Source of the DNA: Myxococcales bacterium
GTDB taxonomy: Bacteria > Myxococcota_A > Polyangia > Haliangiales > Haliangiaceae
Length of the DNA: 64,000 nucleotides
Direction: 5' to 3'
Assembly (NCBI GenBank): GCA_016720595.1
Contig: JADKKI010000009.1
Coordinates: 186,001-250,000 of the forward strand
Positions 35,677-44,258 of the stretch are shown piece by piece. The position numbers and the translations under genes were made by a program. Every line of letters begins with the position of its first letter. Within the stretch, counting starts at the first letter, position 1. Under the pieces are notes generated by a model that worked only from the letters and a program-made list of their open reading frames with translations, had not been told where the DNA came from and ran no database searches.

Positions 35677-36261
35677 TCAGCGAGCGACCGTGATGTCGAC
35701 TTCGCTCGAGAGGTCGCGGCCCCACGCGATCTCGAGCCGGCCGATCACCTGCCACTCGATCGGCCCGGCCGACGGATTGAACGCGGAGACCACCGTCCGC
35801 GCGACCTCGGCGATCGGGCTGTTGTTCGTGGGCTGCGGCTTCAGATCGAGCGCATCCGGCGGCACCGCGAGCTCGAACTCGACCGTGCGCGCGTCGAACG
35901 ACTGCGACGGGGCCAGCTCCTGGTCGAACTGGAACACATCGGCATGGGTGGCGCTCACGCCCTTCGCGCCTTCGCCTCGCTTGATCGTGACGATGCGCTG
36001 GCGCGCGCGCAGCGTGACGAGCAGGCGCTTCGCGGCGACCGGCTCGCTGAGCGCCAGGACGATGCGCCCCTTCAGCGTGCCGCCGGGAGCGGCGCGCGTG
36101 TTGTCGAGCTCGAGCTTGACCGATCCGCGGCCGAGGCCGGTGACCTGCTTGCTGGTCGCAGCGACCTGGTTCGCGACGGTCTTGCTCGTATCGGCGACGA
36201 CACCGCCGAGCTTCTTGAAGAATCGACCCGCGCCTTTGAGAACGTCATCCGCATCCGCCAT
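35677..36261 (-). CDS. Arrestin-like/SpoOM-type protein
   Basis: 194 residues from ATG 36261. An amphipathic N-terminus (ADDVLKGAGRFFKKLGGVVADTSKTVANQ) precedes two beta-sandwich units: SVKLELDNTRAAPGGTLKGRIVLAL, RLLVTLRARQRIV and VEFELAVPPDAL, then IEWQVIGRLEIAWGRDLSSEVDITV. The pattern L.L....PGG.L.G.V resembles sporulation-control (SpoOM)/arrestin-like proteins. Role unknown. Confidence 0.65.
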   Translation of the reverse strand: MADADDVLKGAGRFFKKLGGVVADTSKTVANQVAATSKQVTGLGRGSVKLELDNTRAAPGGTLKGRIVLALSEPVAAKRLLVTLRARQRIVTIKRGEGAKGVSATHADVFQFDQELAPSQSFDARTVEFELAVPPDALDLKPQPTNNSPIAEVARTVVSAFNPSAGPIEWQVIGRLEIAWGRDLSSEVDITVAR

Positions 36262-36278
36262 GAGCGGAGCATGCCATG

Positions 36279-37043
36279 TCACCGCGGAGGGCGCGGGGCG
36301 TTCGCCCAGTTCTCGACGACGGTGTCCTCGCCGCAGCGGCCGGTGTACCCATCGGCGAACGTCTCGGCATCGTGGCCGCGACCGTCCATGACGAGGAGCT
36401 TCACGTACTCGTGCGCGAGCGGGGCGTTGCACCGGTCACCGATCGCCGAAGCGAGGATGTCGATGCGGACCTTGCGCTGATTCGCGATCTCCGCGATCTC
36501 GTGGCGCATCGCCTCGGCCTTGTCCTGCTTCTTCTCGGGCGTGATCGCCACGAACCAGGTGACGACGGCCAGCGCGAGGGCACTCAGGGTCGTCCCGACG
36601 GCGAGCCGGTGGCGACGGTGGAGCTGCGGCATCTCGACGAGCTCGGTGGTGCGCCGGGCGATCGCCTTCCAATCGGCGCCGGGCACGCAGAGCTTGAGCT
36701 CGGCGAGCGCGCGGCGGGCATCATCGAGCGCCTCGGGATCGACCGCGGTCTCGTGCGCATCGTTGGGGACGATCAGCGATGGACGAACGTGCGGCCTCAT
36801 CTCCTCGTACGCGGTGGTGTTCCCACCACGCGAGGCCAGGACGGCGCGGGCGCGATCCAGCTGGCGCCAGATCTCCGGATAGTCGTCGTGGATCTCGCGC
36901 ATCGCACGCCACCGCTCGTGGGCATGCGGATCACGGACTCGATCGACGGCCCGCTCGCACTGCACGAGCATCGCTTCGCCGATCAGGATCGCGCCTACCG
37001 CGCGATCACTTTCGTCGAGGGCATTGGCGCTGTCGCGATACAT
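36279..37043 (-). CDS. Membrane-anchored protein of unknown function
   Basis: 254 residues if ATG 37043 is used (GGAAGAG just before it, rather close); an upstream in-frame TTG would add 12 residues. The cytoplasmic helical part (about 1-155, charged) is followed by one membrane helix (TTLSALALAVVTWFVAI) and a periplasmic domain with two Cys (GDRCNAPLAHEYVKLLVMDG, GYTGRCGEDTV). No family recognised. Confidence 0.7.
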   Translation of the reverse strand: MYRDSANALDESDRAVGAILIGEAMLVQCERAVDRVRDPHAHERWRAMREIHDDYPEIWRQLDRARAVLASRGGNTTAYEEMRPHVRPSLIVPNDAHETAVDPEALDDARRALAELKLCVPGADWKAIARRTTELVEMPQLHRRHRLAVGTTLSALALAVVTWFVAITPEKKQDKAEAMRHEIAEIANQRKVRIDILASAIGDRCNAPLAHEYVKLLVMDGRGHDAETFADGYTGRCGEDTVVENWANAPRPPR

Positions 37044-37086
37044 CTCTTCCAGTGTTGAGGGTTTTCCGCGGCCTGGCAAGCCCTAC

Positions 37087-37332
37087 TCAATGACACTCCT
37101 CGCCCTTCCGGTAGGCGAAGCCCACGTCACGGTCGAGCAGGCGCTCCAGCAGGAAGAACCCCAGCGGCTCGAGCTCGTAGTACTTGCACACCTGCCTGAA
37201 CATGCCGATCCGCCCACATTCCCCCCCGGGGTACCCGCACTCGACGTTCTTTGGCAGCAAGAACGCGATGATGACGGCGATCGCCGCCGTGATCCGCTTG
37301 CCGCGGCTGGTCAATCCGGGAGCGTTGATCAT
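37087..37332 (-). CDS. Small Cys-containing membrane protein
   Basis: 81 residues from ATG 37332, which overlaps the stop of the preceding small lipoprotein gene by ATGA. N-terminal membrane segment (ITAAIAVIIAFLLP), then four Cys (ECGYPGGECGRIGMFRQVCK and the final EECH). Unknown function; translation is coupled to its neighbour. Confidence 0.65.
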   Translation of the reverse strand: MINAPGLTSRGKRITAAIAVIIAFLLPKNVECGYPGGECGRIGMFRQVCKYYELEPLGFFLLERLLDRDVGFAYRKGEECH

Positions 37333-37574
37333 GGCCGGAGGGCGGCGCACGCCCCGAGGATGCACCCGATCCCTACATCGACGGCCGTGAACGCGATCCC
37401 CGACGCGATCGCTCCCGCGGTCGACAGGTCCAGCTGCGCGAACACCAACGAACCTACGACGAGATCCGCGACCACGGTTCCCACGAGGATCGGGACAGTC
37501 ACCCGGTCCTTGCGGATGAGGCCAGCTGTCGTGACGCAGCCGCCGAGCGCAACCAGGAGCAGCGCTCGCTTCAT
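37329..37574 (-). CDS. Small lipoprotein/membrane protein
   Basis: 81 residues from ATG 37574 (ATG 37583 is also possible). Lipoprotein signal MKRALLLVALGGC, Cys 13, then two hydrophobic segments (ILVGTVVADLVVGSLVF and GAIASGIAFTAVDVGIGCILG). Start is 131 bases from that of the divergent p2 gene. Overlaps the next small gene by ATGA. Confidence 0.65.
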   Translation of the reverse strand: MKRALLLVALGGCVTTAGLIRKDRVTVPILVGTVVADLVVGSLVFAQLDLSTAGAIASGIAFTAVDVGIGCILGACAALRP

Positions 37575-37675
37575 GCTCCTCATCCTACGACGCCAGCCAC
37601 CCACCTTGCATCCCGGGGGAGGCGGGAACCCAGGTGCATCCACGGGCAACCTGTTGAATCGACGAGGCTCTGCCG

Positions 37676-37691
37676 TGGCATGTGCGCTGCA
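37676..37691 (+). promoter_or_regulatory. Sigma-54-type element upstream of p2
   Basis: TGGCATGTGCGCTGCA keeps TGGCAYG, GG-N10-GC spacing and CTGCA at -12. The expected start site (about 37702) is only a few bases before the p2 ATG, so the mRNA would be nearly leaderless; p2 also lacks a visible ribosome site. This is the weakest of the four elements for that reason. Confidence 0.55.
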
Positions 37692-37704
37692 CTTTCCATC
37701 CGAC

Positions 37705-37890
37705 ATGCCCACCACCACCAGCTTTGAAGCCCTCTCTCTCGACGCGCTGTCCACCATCACCGGCGGCTGCGGAAAGAAGAAGTCGTGCTGCTGCCCGCCT
37801 CCGCAGGCCGCGCCCGAGCAGGCCCCCGCCCCGCAGATCGCGCCGAGCGCTCCGGAGGTCTCGACCAAGGTCTCCGTCAGCGGCTACTGA
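37705..37890 (+). CDS. Double-glycine leader peptide p2, Cys-rich
   Basis: 61 residues. The 21-residue leader ends EALSLDALSTITGG, a textbook bacteriocin-type leader (LSxxxLxxIxGG). The predicted mature peptide starts CGKKKSCCCPPPQAA: four Cys and three Lys in the first nine residues, then a Pro/Ala-rich tail ending VSVSGY. The Cys cluster could bind metal, carry a lipid or modification, or form disulfides. The gspC-like gene follows after 21 bases without a visible terminator, so the two may be co-transcribed. Confidence 0.78.
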   Translation: MPTTTSFEALSLDALSTITGGCGKKKSCCCPPPQAAPEQAPAPQIAPSAPEVSTKVSVSGY

Positions 37891-37911
37891 CCGCGTGGCA
37901 GGATGGCGGGC

Positions 37912-38718
37912 ATGTCCCGCCTCTTGATCCCTTTCGCCCTGGTGACCTGGCTCGGAAGCGCTGCACACGCAGACGCTCCCGAAGATCAGCTGTACGCCTG
38001 CAAGGAGCCCGCGCCATCGGCCAAGCTGACGGTGTCGTTCAAGCCGGAAGCTTCGCTGGTCGATCTCGCCACGTGGGTGACCAGCTTCACGTGCAAGAAC
38101 GTCGTGTTCTCCGCGGACGTGGCGAAGCGTGCCACCAAGGTCACCGTGGTCTCGGCGAAGGCGATGACGCCGAAGCAGGCGCTGGAGCTGTTCGTCGACG
38201 CCGTCGAGGCCACAGGGATGGTGGTCACGGTCAAGCGCGACACCATCCTCATCAAGCTCGGTCCGAGCATGCCGAAGAGCTGTCCGGACCTCGCCGACAA
38301 GAGTAAGCCTGAGGGCGGGGAGCTGGCGGGCAACCCCTTTGAGGCCGCCGAGGCGCCGCTCGACGCCGAGCTCGACGCCGGCATCAAGACGATCGGTGCT
38401 AACCGGCGCGAGATCACGCGAGCGCTCGTGGACCGCGTGTTCGCCAATCCGATGGCGGTCGCGAAGGAGGCGCGCCTCGTACCGGCCGTGAAGGACGGCA
38501 AGCCGATCGGGGTCAAGCTCTATGCGATTCGCCCGGGTTCTCTGTTCGCGCGGCTAGGCTTCGTGAACGGAGATCTGCTGATGCGGATCAACGGCTTCGA
38601 TGTGACCCAGCCTGACAAGGCCCTCGAGGTCTACACGAAGCTGCGCGACGCCAAGCAGCTCGTGTTCTCGATCGTGCGGCAGGGCAAGGCGCTCGAGCTG
38701 ATCGTCGACATCAAGTGA
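37912..38718 (+). CDS. Secretin N0-like plus GspC-type PDZ periplasmic protein
   Basis: 268 residues from ATG 37912 (an ATG nine bases upstream is in frame). Signal peptide MSRLLIPFALVTWLGSAAHA. Residues about 30-110 (LTVSFKPEASLVDLATWVTS, KVTVVSAKAMTPKQALELFVDAVEATGM) resemble the N0/N1 domains of type II secretins; residues about 185-268 (KLYAIRPGSLFARLGFVNGDLLMRINGFDV and DAKQLVFSIVRQGKALELIVDI) match the GspC PDZ region. This union in one protein is unusual, and no other secretion genes are nearby. Confidence 0.75.
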   Translation: MSRLLIPFALVTWLGSAAHADAPEDQLYACKEPAPSAKLTVSFKPEASLVDLATWVTSFTCKNVVFSADVAKRATKVTVVSAKAMTPKQALELFVDAVEATGMVVTVKRDTILIKLGPSMPKSCPDLADKSKPEGGELAGNPFEAAEAPLDAELDAGIKTIGANRREITRALVDRVFANPMAVAKEARLVPAVKDGKPIGVKLYAIRPGSLFARLGFVNGDLLMRINGFDVTQPDKALEVYTKLRDAKQLVFSIVRQGKALELIVDIK

Positions 38719-39351
38719 TCAGAGGTCGGCGCCGAGGCTGAGCTCGAGCTCGCTCAGCTTCACGAGGCCGGCCCAGCTCCACAGCTCGCCCGGCGCATGG
38801 GCGCGGAGCGCTGCGCTGACGTGCTCGCCGTCGCCGGTCAACACGAGCTCCACCGGCACGAGCGGCAGCTTCGGCGAGCCGAGCGGCGCGGGGTTGCCAT
38901 CGAGCGTGAGCTCCCAGGACAGGCCGAGGTCGAGGTTCGCGGTCAGGTGGACCTCGTCGTCGGAGACCCACTGGGCCGGCGCACGCAGCTCGTGCTTCAG
39001 ATCGATCCGAACGTGCGTGAGCTGCGCATCCTTGCCGCCGAACACGCCGGCCGGGATCTGGAGTGGCTTGAACGTCACCTGCATCGTCTCGAGCGTCAGC
39101 GCACCCGGCGCGTCCGAGAACATCACGAGCTCGCCATTCTCGATCTGCAGATCGACCAGGCCACCGGCCCACTCCGCTCCGGCGACGTGACGCTGGGCGG
39201 TGATCGAGCCCCCACTCTCGCCTGCCGCGACCAGGAGCCGGGTCTGATCGTCGAGCCGGTCGCGGACCGACGCCGGAGCGTGATCGACCGGAGCCGGGAG
39301 ATCGGTGTTGCAGGCGGAGCCGAGGAGGAGTAGGAACAGTCCGTAGCGCAT
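38719..39351 (-). CDS. Lipoprotein of unknown function
   Basis: 210 residues from ATG 39351 with lipoprotein signal MRYGLFLLLLGSAC, Cys 14. The rest is beta-rich (LVDLQIENGELVMFSDA, LTHVRIDLKHELRAPAQW, LGLSWELTLDG, VPVELVLTGDGEHVSAAL). Stop abuts the stop of the convergent gspC-like gene. The 130 bases upstream are AT-rich for this genome (around 39400-39425) and probably hold its promoter. Confidence 0.7.
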   Translation of the reverse strand: MRYGLFLLLLGSACNTDLPAPVDHAPASVRDRLDDQTRLLVAAGESGGSITAQRHVAGAEWAGGLVDLQIENGELVMFSDAPGALTLETMQVTFKPLQIPAGVFGGKDAQLTHVRIDLKHELRAPAQWVSDDEVHLTANLDLGLSWELTLDGNPAPLGSPKLPLVPVELVLTGDGEHVSAALRAHAPGELWSWAGLVKLSELELSLGADL

Positions 39352-39479
39352 GACGCCCCGCGTTGCAAACACTGGACCAATGGTCGGACCGTACTTGAAC
39401 GCAGTATATCGGACAGTTAATTAGATTCCGGCGTATGACGCACCGCGCCAGCCGGACACACTGGCGACTCCGCTAGCCG

Positions 39480-40091
39480 CTATCGAACAGCGTTTAATTG
39501 TCCGGTCCGGGCTGCGGACTCGATCAACGGGCCCGCCTTGTCCGCGATCCGTCCGAGCGCCACGGACAGCGCCTGTGCCAGCCCTTCGGGGGTCTGCCTC
39601 GTCAGGGGCTCGGTCTCCTCGAACTGCTCGGTCCAGAGCAGCCGGTTGGTCTTGGTCTCCGTGAGTGTCAGCTCGAGCACGATGCGTCCCGCCCAGCTCC
39701 CCTTCGATGCATCGACCTCCTCGATCGCCACCACGCGCCCGCCGAGCATCGCGGGCGCATCTGCGGTCAGCTCGCGCGTGACGGCTCGGAACCGGCCACT
39801 GCGCTCGAGTGATTGCTCGAGGTAGTTGCCGACCATCGTCCCAGGCGCCGCACTCCACCGATGGTACTGGTAGTAGTCGAGTCGGTACGGCGTGGTGCGA
39901 TAGACGATGCGCTCGTCGTCGTACGCTTGATCCGTCGAGAGCGCCTCGAGGACGAGCGTGAGCTCTCCGCCTCGATCGACCTTGGTCGGCGCGGCGAGCT
40001 GGTAGTAGTGCGTGTCGGGGACCTTGTTCCCTCCGCAGCCCGTGAACACGAGGACCTCGAGCAACAGCATCATCGCGATCATCGGGCTCAT
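39480..40091 (-). CDS. Mla/Pqi-type ABC transport auxiliary lipoprotein
   Basis: 203 residues; lipoprotein signal MSPMIAMMLLLEVLVFTGC, Cys 19. VPDTHYYQLAAP at the mature start, the DYYQYHRWSAAPGTMVGNYL region and WAGRIVLELTLTETKTNRLLW match the PqiC/ABC-type auxiliary lipoprotein family that works with MCE proteins in the outer membrane. Last gene of the four-gene lipid transport operon; its ATG overlaps the MlaD gene end. Confidence 0.83.
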   Translation of the reverse strand: MSPMIAMMLLLEVLVFTGCGGNKVPDTHYYQLAAPTKVDRGGELTLVLEALSTDQAYDDERIVYRTTPYRLDYYQYHRWSAAPGTMVGNYLEQSLERSGRFRAVTRELTADAPAMLGGRVVAIEEVDASKGSWAGRIVLELTLTETKTNRLLWTEQFEETEPLTRQTPEGLAQALSVALGRIADKAGPLIESAARTGQLNAVR

Positions 40092-40975
40092 GGCAGCTTC
40101 CTCTCGGAGGGGGCGTTCGAGAACAGCAAGCGAGACGGTCGCGCTCGGACATCGCGCGTGAGCTCCTTGAAGTTTCGGCTCGCCTGGCGCAGGTCGAACA
40201 CGGCGGAGCGGATCGGGCCTTCACTGCCGTGGACGATCGACTTGAGATCGGCGAGCAGCTCGCCTGCGCTGCTGACCAGCCCGTTCATGTGACCGTCGAT
40301 CATCGTCTGCACCGACGTGACCGTGCCGCGCATCGCACCGAGCGTGTCCTTCAACGCGACGCGGTTCTCGGCGACCATCGCGTGGAGTGCGCCACTGGCC
40401 TCGGCGAGGTTGGCCGCCGTGGCCTTCGCCCCCGCCATGATCCCCTCCACTCCTTCGAATCGCTTGGGATCGGTGAGCGCGACGAGGTTGTCGACGATCG
40501 TGCCGGCGCGCTTCATCAGCTGCTCGGATTGATCGGCGATCTGGATCGCCTGCTTCTCCATCTTGTCGAGAACGGTCTTGCCCTGCGCGATCGTGCTGCC
40601 CTCCGGGAGGAGTGGCGCACCCAGCGTGCCCTGGCGCAGATCGATGACCTTGAGGCCGGTGATGCCCGCGTACTGGAGCATCGCCACGGTATCGGTGTGG
40701 ACCAGAGCGTCATCGGCGACCGTGATGCTCACGAGCACCTTGGTCAGGTCCTCGCGGGACACCTCCACTCGATCGACGCGACCGACCTTGATGCCATTGA
40801 GATAGACCTGCGCGCCTTTCTCGAGCCCCATCACCGAGTCGTCGAACAGGATCTTGAAGTGGGCCTTGTCCTCCCAGAAGCGCATGCCTCCGAACACGAT
40901 GATCACGACGGCCAGGAGGCCGGCGGTGATCGCGACGAACAGGCCGACGCGGAGCTTGGTGGTCTTGCTGGTCAT
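40088..40975 (-). CDS. mlaD: MlaD-like MCE domain protein
   Basis: 295 residues: one N-terminal membrane helix (VGLFVAITAGLLAVVIIVFGG), an MCE domain (KILFDDSVMGLEKGAQVYLNGIKVGRVDRVEV...) at about 35-115, then a long helical region (about 130-260) predicted to form the tunnel-like coiled coil. Substrate-binding component of a phospholipid transporter between inner and outer membrane. Two bases separate it from the ATPase gene upstream. Confidence 0.9.
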   Translation of the reverse strand: MTSKTTKLRVGLFVAITAGLLAVVIIVFGGMRFWEDKAHFKILFDDSVMGLEKGAQVYLNGIKVGRVDRVEVSREDLTKVLVSITVADDALVHTDTVAMLQYAGITGLKVIDLRQGTLGAPLLPEGSTIAQGKTVLDKMEKQAIQIADQSEQLMKRAGTIVDNLVALTDPKRFEGVEGIMAGAKATAANLAEASGALHAMVAENRVALKDTLGAMRGTVTSVQTMIDGHMNGLVSSAGELLADLKSIVHGSEGPIRSAVFDLRQASRNFKELTRDVRARPSRLLFSNAPSERKLP

Positions 40976-40977
40976 GG

Positions 40978-41739
40978 TTACCTCGTCATCTCGGCCTGGG
41001 GTCGTTCGGCGACCCGGTGGAAGAAGTTGAAGACCTCCTCGCGCTCATCTTTCTCGAGCTCCTTGATCGTTCCTGCGGCCACGATCCCGCCGCGCGCGAA
41101 CATCACCGCGCGGTCGGCGATCGCCTCGATGCTCGCGATCTCGTGCGTGACGACCACGATCGTGATCCCCAGCGCGGCACGAAACTGGAGCAGCGTGGCG
41201 TCGATCGCGGCCGCGATCGCAGGATCGAGCCCCGCGGAGGGCTCGTCGCAGAACATCACGTCGGGATCGAGGATCGAGGCGCGGGCCAGCGCGGCGCGCT
41301 TGCGCTGACCGCCCGAGAGGCTCGCGGGGGGCCGTTCCTCGAGCCCGGCGAGGCCGACGAGGCCGAGGCGCAGCTCGACCATCTCGTCGATCACCGCGGC
41401 GGGCAGCCGGGTCAGCTCGTGCAGCGGGAGCGCGACGTTATCGGCTACCGACATCGAGCCGAACAGCGCATCCTGCTGGAACGCGGTCCCGGTGCGGCGC
41501 AGCAGCTGGTGGCGCTTCTCGAGAGAGAGCTCGTACAACGATTCGCCGAGCACCCGCACCTCGCCGCCGAGAGGGGGCAGGAGGCCGATCAGGCACCGGA
41601 GCAGGGTGGACTTGCCGCAGCCGGACCCGCCGAGCAGCGCGACGATCTCGCCGGCCTCGATCGTCAGATCGATCCCCTCGAGGACGGGCTTGTCATACCC
41701 GACGGTGAGGCCGCGACATTCGACGATCGGCGTGCTCAT
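40978..41739 (-). CDS. mlaF: MlaF-like ABC transporter ATPase
   Basis: 253 residues with Walker A GGSGCGKST (37-45), signature LSGGQRKRAALARA, Walker B VMFCDEPSAGLDP and the switch His in VVVTHE. Typical Mla/Ttg2A ATPase sequence. The ATG overlaps the end of the permease gene by four bases. Confidence 0.93.
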   Translation of the reverse strand: MSTPIVECRGLTVGYDKPVLEGIDLTIEAGEIVALLGGSGCGKSTLLRCLIGLLPPLGGEVRVLGESLYELSLEKRHQLLRRTGTAFQQDALFGSMSVADNVALPLHELTRLPAAVIDEMVELRLGLVGLAGLEERPPASLSGGQRKRAALARASILDPDVMFCDEPSAGLDPAIAAAIDATLLQFRAALGITIVVVTHEIASIEAIADRAVMFARGGIVAAGTIKELEKDEREEVFNFFHRVAERPQAEMTR

Positions 41740-42845
41740 CCGTGCCTCATGAACAACGTCACCGTGGCGAAGATCGCGTCGACGACGATGATGTAGAAGA
41801 TGCCGACCACCACGGTGCGTGTCGTGGCGTTGCCCACGCTGCTCGCATCGCCGCCCGCGCGCAGGCCGAGGTGGCTCCCGGCGAGCCCGATGATCCAGGC
41901 GAACACCAGGCTCTTGCCGAGGCCGTGCATGAAGTCCGCGAGCTCGAGGCGCTCCACCATGCGCGCCCAGAACATCGCCGGAGGGAGATCGAGGGTCAGC
42001 GTCGCGACCAGCATGCCTCCGGCCATCCCGATGAACATCCCGAGGAGCGCGAGGGCAGGGCCGACGAGCGTGATCGAGATCAACCGCGGCAGGATCAGGA
42101 ACCGCACCGGCTCGATGCCCATCGTGCTCAGCGCATCGATCTCGGAGCGGACCTGCATCGTGCCGAGCTCCGCGGCGATCGCCGCGCCGGTGCGACCGGT
42201 CAGGATCACCGCCGTCATCAGCGGCCCGATCTCGCGGACCATCGTCAGGCCGATCATGTCGGCCACGAACGGGCCGGCGCCGAACCGCTGGAGCTGGATC
42301 GAGCCCTGAAACGCCATCGTCATGCCGAGGAGAAAGCTGAGCAGGCCGACGATGAAGATCGCGTCCACGCCCTGGATCGAGATCTGATGCGCGAGGGCAC
42401 CGGCAGGGAGCCGCTTGCGCCGCAGGATCACCGCGAACGTCTGGCGCCCGATCTCGGCGATCAAGCCGAACAGCGAGCGCGTGGCCTCACCGGCCTCGAT
42501 CACCGCGCCGCCGAGGCGCTCGATCGTCCCGGGCGCAGGTTCGGTGGGCTCGCTTGGAGTCCCGGCCTGTGCCTTCGGTAGCAGCGCGAGCGCGGCCTCC
42601 TGTTGCGTGGAGAGCTTGGTGAGCTCGAGCGTGCGGCCGCTCCGCGCGAGCTGCTTGGCGAGGACGGAGATCACCGCGATCCCCGAGGAGTCGATCCGGC
42701 CCGCGCCCGAGAAGTCGAGGACGACCGTCTTGCCGTCGCGCCGGCGCCCCACGGCCCGCAGCTCTCGATGCAGGCGCCGCGCATTCGTTCGCACCAGATC
42801 GCCCTTGAGCGGGACGGTGGTGGTAGCAGCGCGCGCCGACATCAT
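41736..42845 (-). CDS. mlaE: MlaE-like permease with N-terminal STAS domain
   Basis: 369 residues. The first 105 residues form a STAS domain (VVLDFSGAGRIDSSGIAVISVLAKQL), fused to an MlaE permease (FIVGLLSFLLGMTMAFQGSIQL, MVREIGPLMTAVILTGRTGAAIAAELG, GTMQVRSEIDALSTMG). In E. coli the STAS protein MlaB is separate; fused forms are common in this phylum. First gene of the operon mlaE-mlaF-mlaD-lipoprotein. Confidence 0.93.
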   Translation of the reverse strand: MMSARAATTTVPLKGDLVRTNARRLHRELRAVGRRRDGKTVVLDFSGAGRIDSSGIAVISVLAKQLARSGRTLELTKLSTQQEAALALLPKAQAGTPSEPTEPAPGTIERLGGAVIEAGEATRSLFGLIAEIGRQTFAVILRRKRLPAGALAHQISIQGVDAIFIVGLLSFLLGMTMAFQGSIQLQRFGAGPFVADMIGLTMVREIGPLMTAVILTGRTGAAIAAELGTMQVRSEIDALSTMGIEPVRFLILPRLISITLVGPALALLGMFIGMAGGMLVATLTLDLPPAMFWARMVERLELADFMHGLGKSLVFAWIIGLAGSHLGLRAGGDASSVGNATTRTVVVGIFYIIVVDAIFATVTLFMRHG

Positions 42846-42959
42846 GCACGGTCACTGCAAGATCGAGCGCACGACCTTGTTCAGGGATTCTCGTGGATCG
42901 ACCGTGCGTCGGCGCCACGGTGGGCGCGTCGCGATGAGGCACGGGCGTGGGCGCCCGGG

Positions 42960-43385
42960 CTACTCCTCGTTCCGCCAGACCGGTGCAGGACCGCCGGGCG
43001 CGCAGCAGCATGGGTCGCAAGGGATGCCGTTCGTCCCACCGGCAGCGGCGAAGCAGCTCGTGCCGTCGCCGACGCACGTGCGGCAGTCCGCGGTGCAGCC
43101 GTTGTTCGCGCGCGCTGGCGGTGGCGCGGCCGGCGCGACTCCTCTGCCGAGCGCGCCTGCGGCGCCGGCCATCAGCTCGTCGCAGCTGAAGCCCTCGAGC
43201 TTCTCGACCGAGGCCTGATCAGGTGGCGTGGCTGCGGTGCAGGCCTGTACGCACGGGTCCTGTTCGCTGTCGGCCGCGTGCGCACATCCGAGCAGCTTCT
43301 TGCAGCCGCGCTCGCACAACCCCTTCGGGGAGTTGTCCTTGGAACAGGCGGCGAGGAGGGCCAGCAGCAGCACGAGGCGAGACAT
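42960..43385 (-). CDS. Cys-rich lipoprotein
   Basis: 141 residues from ATG 43385; lipoprotein signal MSRLVLLLALLAAC, Cys 14. The mature part has many Cys in pairs (GLCERGCKKLLGC, PCVQAC, CTADCRTCVGDGTSC, PCDPCCC), likely disulfides, with an Ala/Pro linker between. No family recognised. Confidence 0.7.
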   Translation of the reverse strand: MSRLVLLLALLAACSKDNSPKGLCERGCKKLLGCAHAADSEQDPCVQACTAATPPDQASVEKLEGFSCDELMAGAAGALGRGVAPAAPPPARANNGCTADCRTCVGDGTSCFAAAGGTNGIPCDPCCCAPGGPAPVWRNEE

Positions 43386-43484
43386 CTCGCGATCATACGC
43401 GCATCGGGTCGCGGCGTGACGCCAACCTCGCAGGGCCTCAGCACGCGTGAGCGGCGCGGCGAAGCGAGATCGCGGACACTGGGG

Positions 43485-44174
43485 GTGGTGAGGCGCACGC
43501 AGGTGATCCTTGGTTCGCTCGCGGTCCATGCCGTGATCGGAGGCCTGTTGCTCGCGATCGATCGGCATCCCGATCGCGGCGCACCGCCCGCGACGCTGTC
43601 GATCGAGGTGGTGGAACCTCCCGCGGCGCCACCGTCTCCGCATCAATCCGCGTCGACGGCAGCGGGGGGTGGTTCGCCGGCTCCGCGCATGATCGCCACG
43701 CGTGGTCGGCGTGCACGCGCGGCGAGCTGGAATCCAGCGGCGTCACGCAGTGATGCCGATCCACGTGGTGCGATCTCGTTCGACACCGGCGGAGATGGAG
43801 GCGGCACCGGCGAGGGAACGGGGAGCGGTCGCGGGGCCGGTATCGGCTTCGGGGAGGGAGGCGCTGTCACTCCTGGCGCTCCGGCTCCACCTCCGCCACC
43901 GGCGCCGCCGCCACCGAAGATCTCGAAGGCTCGGCCGGCCCGGCTGATCTATCCGAGCCGCCAGCGCGATGTGGAGGACGGCGCGCTGTTCGTGATGCAG
44001 GTGACCGTGGATGCGGAGGGCTTCGTGGCGGGCGCCCGGCTGATGCGCGGCTTCGGGGGGCGGCGGGACGAGATCGCATCCGAGCAGATCTGGCGGTTTC
44101 GCTACGATCCGGCCCGCGATGACGATGGTCGGGCGATCCGGTCCGTGATCGAGCAGCGGTTCCTGGTCCAGTGA
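43485..44174 (+). CDS. TonB-like energy transducer, orphan
   Basis: 229 residues from GTG 43485 (the next codon is also GTG). One N-terminal membrane helix (VILGSLAVHAVIGGLLLAI), a Pro/Gly-rich periplasmic spacer (about 40-150), and a TonB C-terminal domain (GALFVMQVTVDAEGFVAGAR, IASEQIWRFRYDPARDDDG, IRSVIEQRFLV). ExbB/ExbD are not next to it. It could energise receptors such as the one at 54777-58130. An alternative reading as an AgmX/GltJ-type protein is less likely. Confidence 0.78.
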   Translation: MVRRTQVILGSLAVHAVIGGLLLAIDRHPDRGAPPATLSIEVVEPPAAPPSPHQSASTAAGGGSPAPRMIATRGRRARAASWNPAASRSDADPRGAISFDTGGDGGGTGEGTGSGRGAGIGFGEGGAVTPGAPAPPPPPAPPPPKISKARPARLIYPSRQRDVEDGALFVMQVTVDAEGFVAGARLMRGFGGRRDEIASEQIWRFRYDPARDDDGRAIRSVIEQRFLVQ

Positions 44175-44200
44175 CCCGCTGTCACCCCGAGGCTTCGATC

Positions 44201-44258
44201 CGTAACCCGCGGTACGGCAGGTCTCGGATCCGAACTCACGTGATCACCGTGGGTTACG
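44201..44258 (+). promoter_or_regulatory. Inverted-repeat enhancer candidate upstream of p3
   Basis: CGTAACCCGCGGTA (44201-44214) and CACCGTGGGTTACG (44245-44258) are inverted copies matching at 12 of 14 positions. The right copy is part of TGATCACCGTGGGTTACGC, shared with the p1 upstream region. The dyad sits directly before the p3 sigma-54 element. A second inverted repeat, ATGACCCA/TGGGTCAT (44265-44272, 44284-44291), overlaps the promoter itself. Confidence 0.55.

Noticed and set aside
39410..39505. Imperfect inverted repeat CGGACAGTTAA ... TTTAATTGTCCGG
   Set aside because: One arm lies inside the coding end of the auxiliary lipoprotein gene and the arms are about 70 bases apart with mismatches; probably chance within an AT-richer promoter area.
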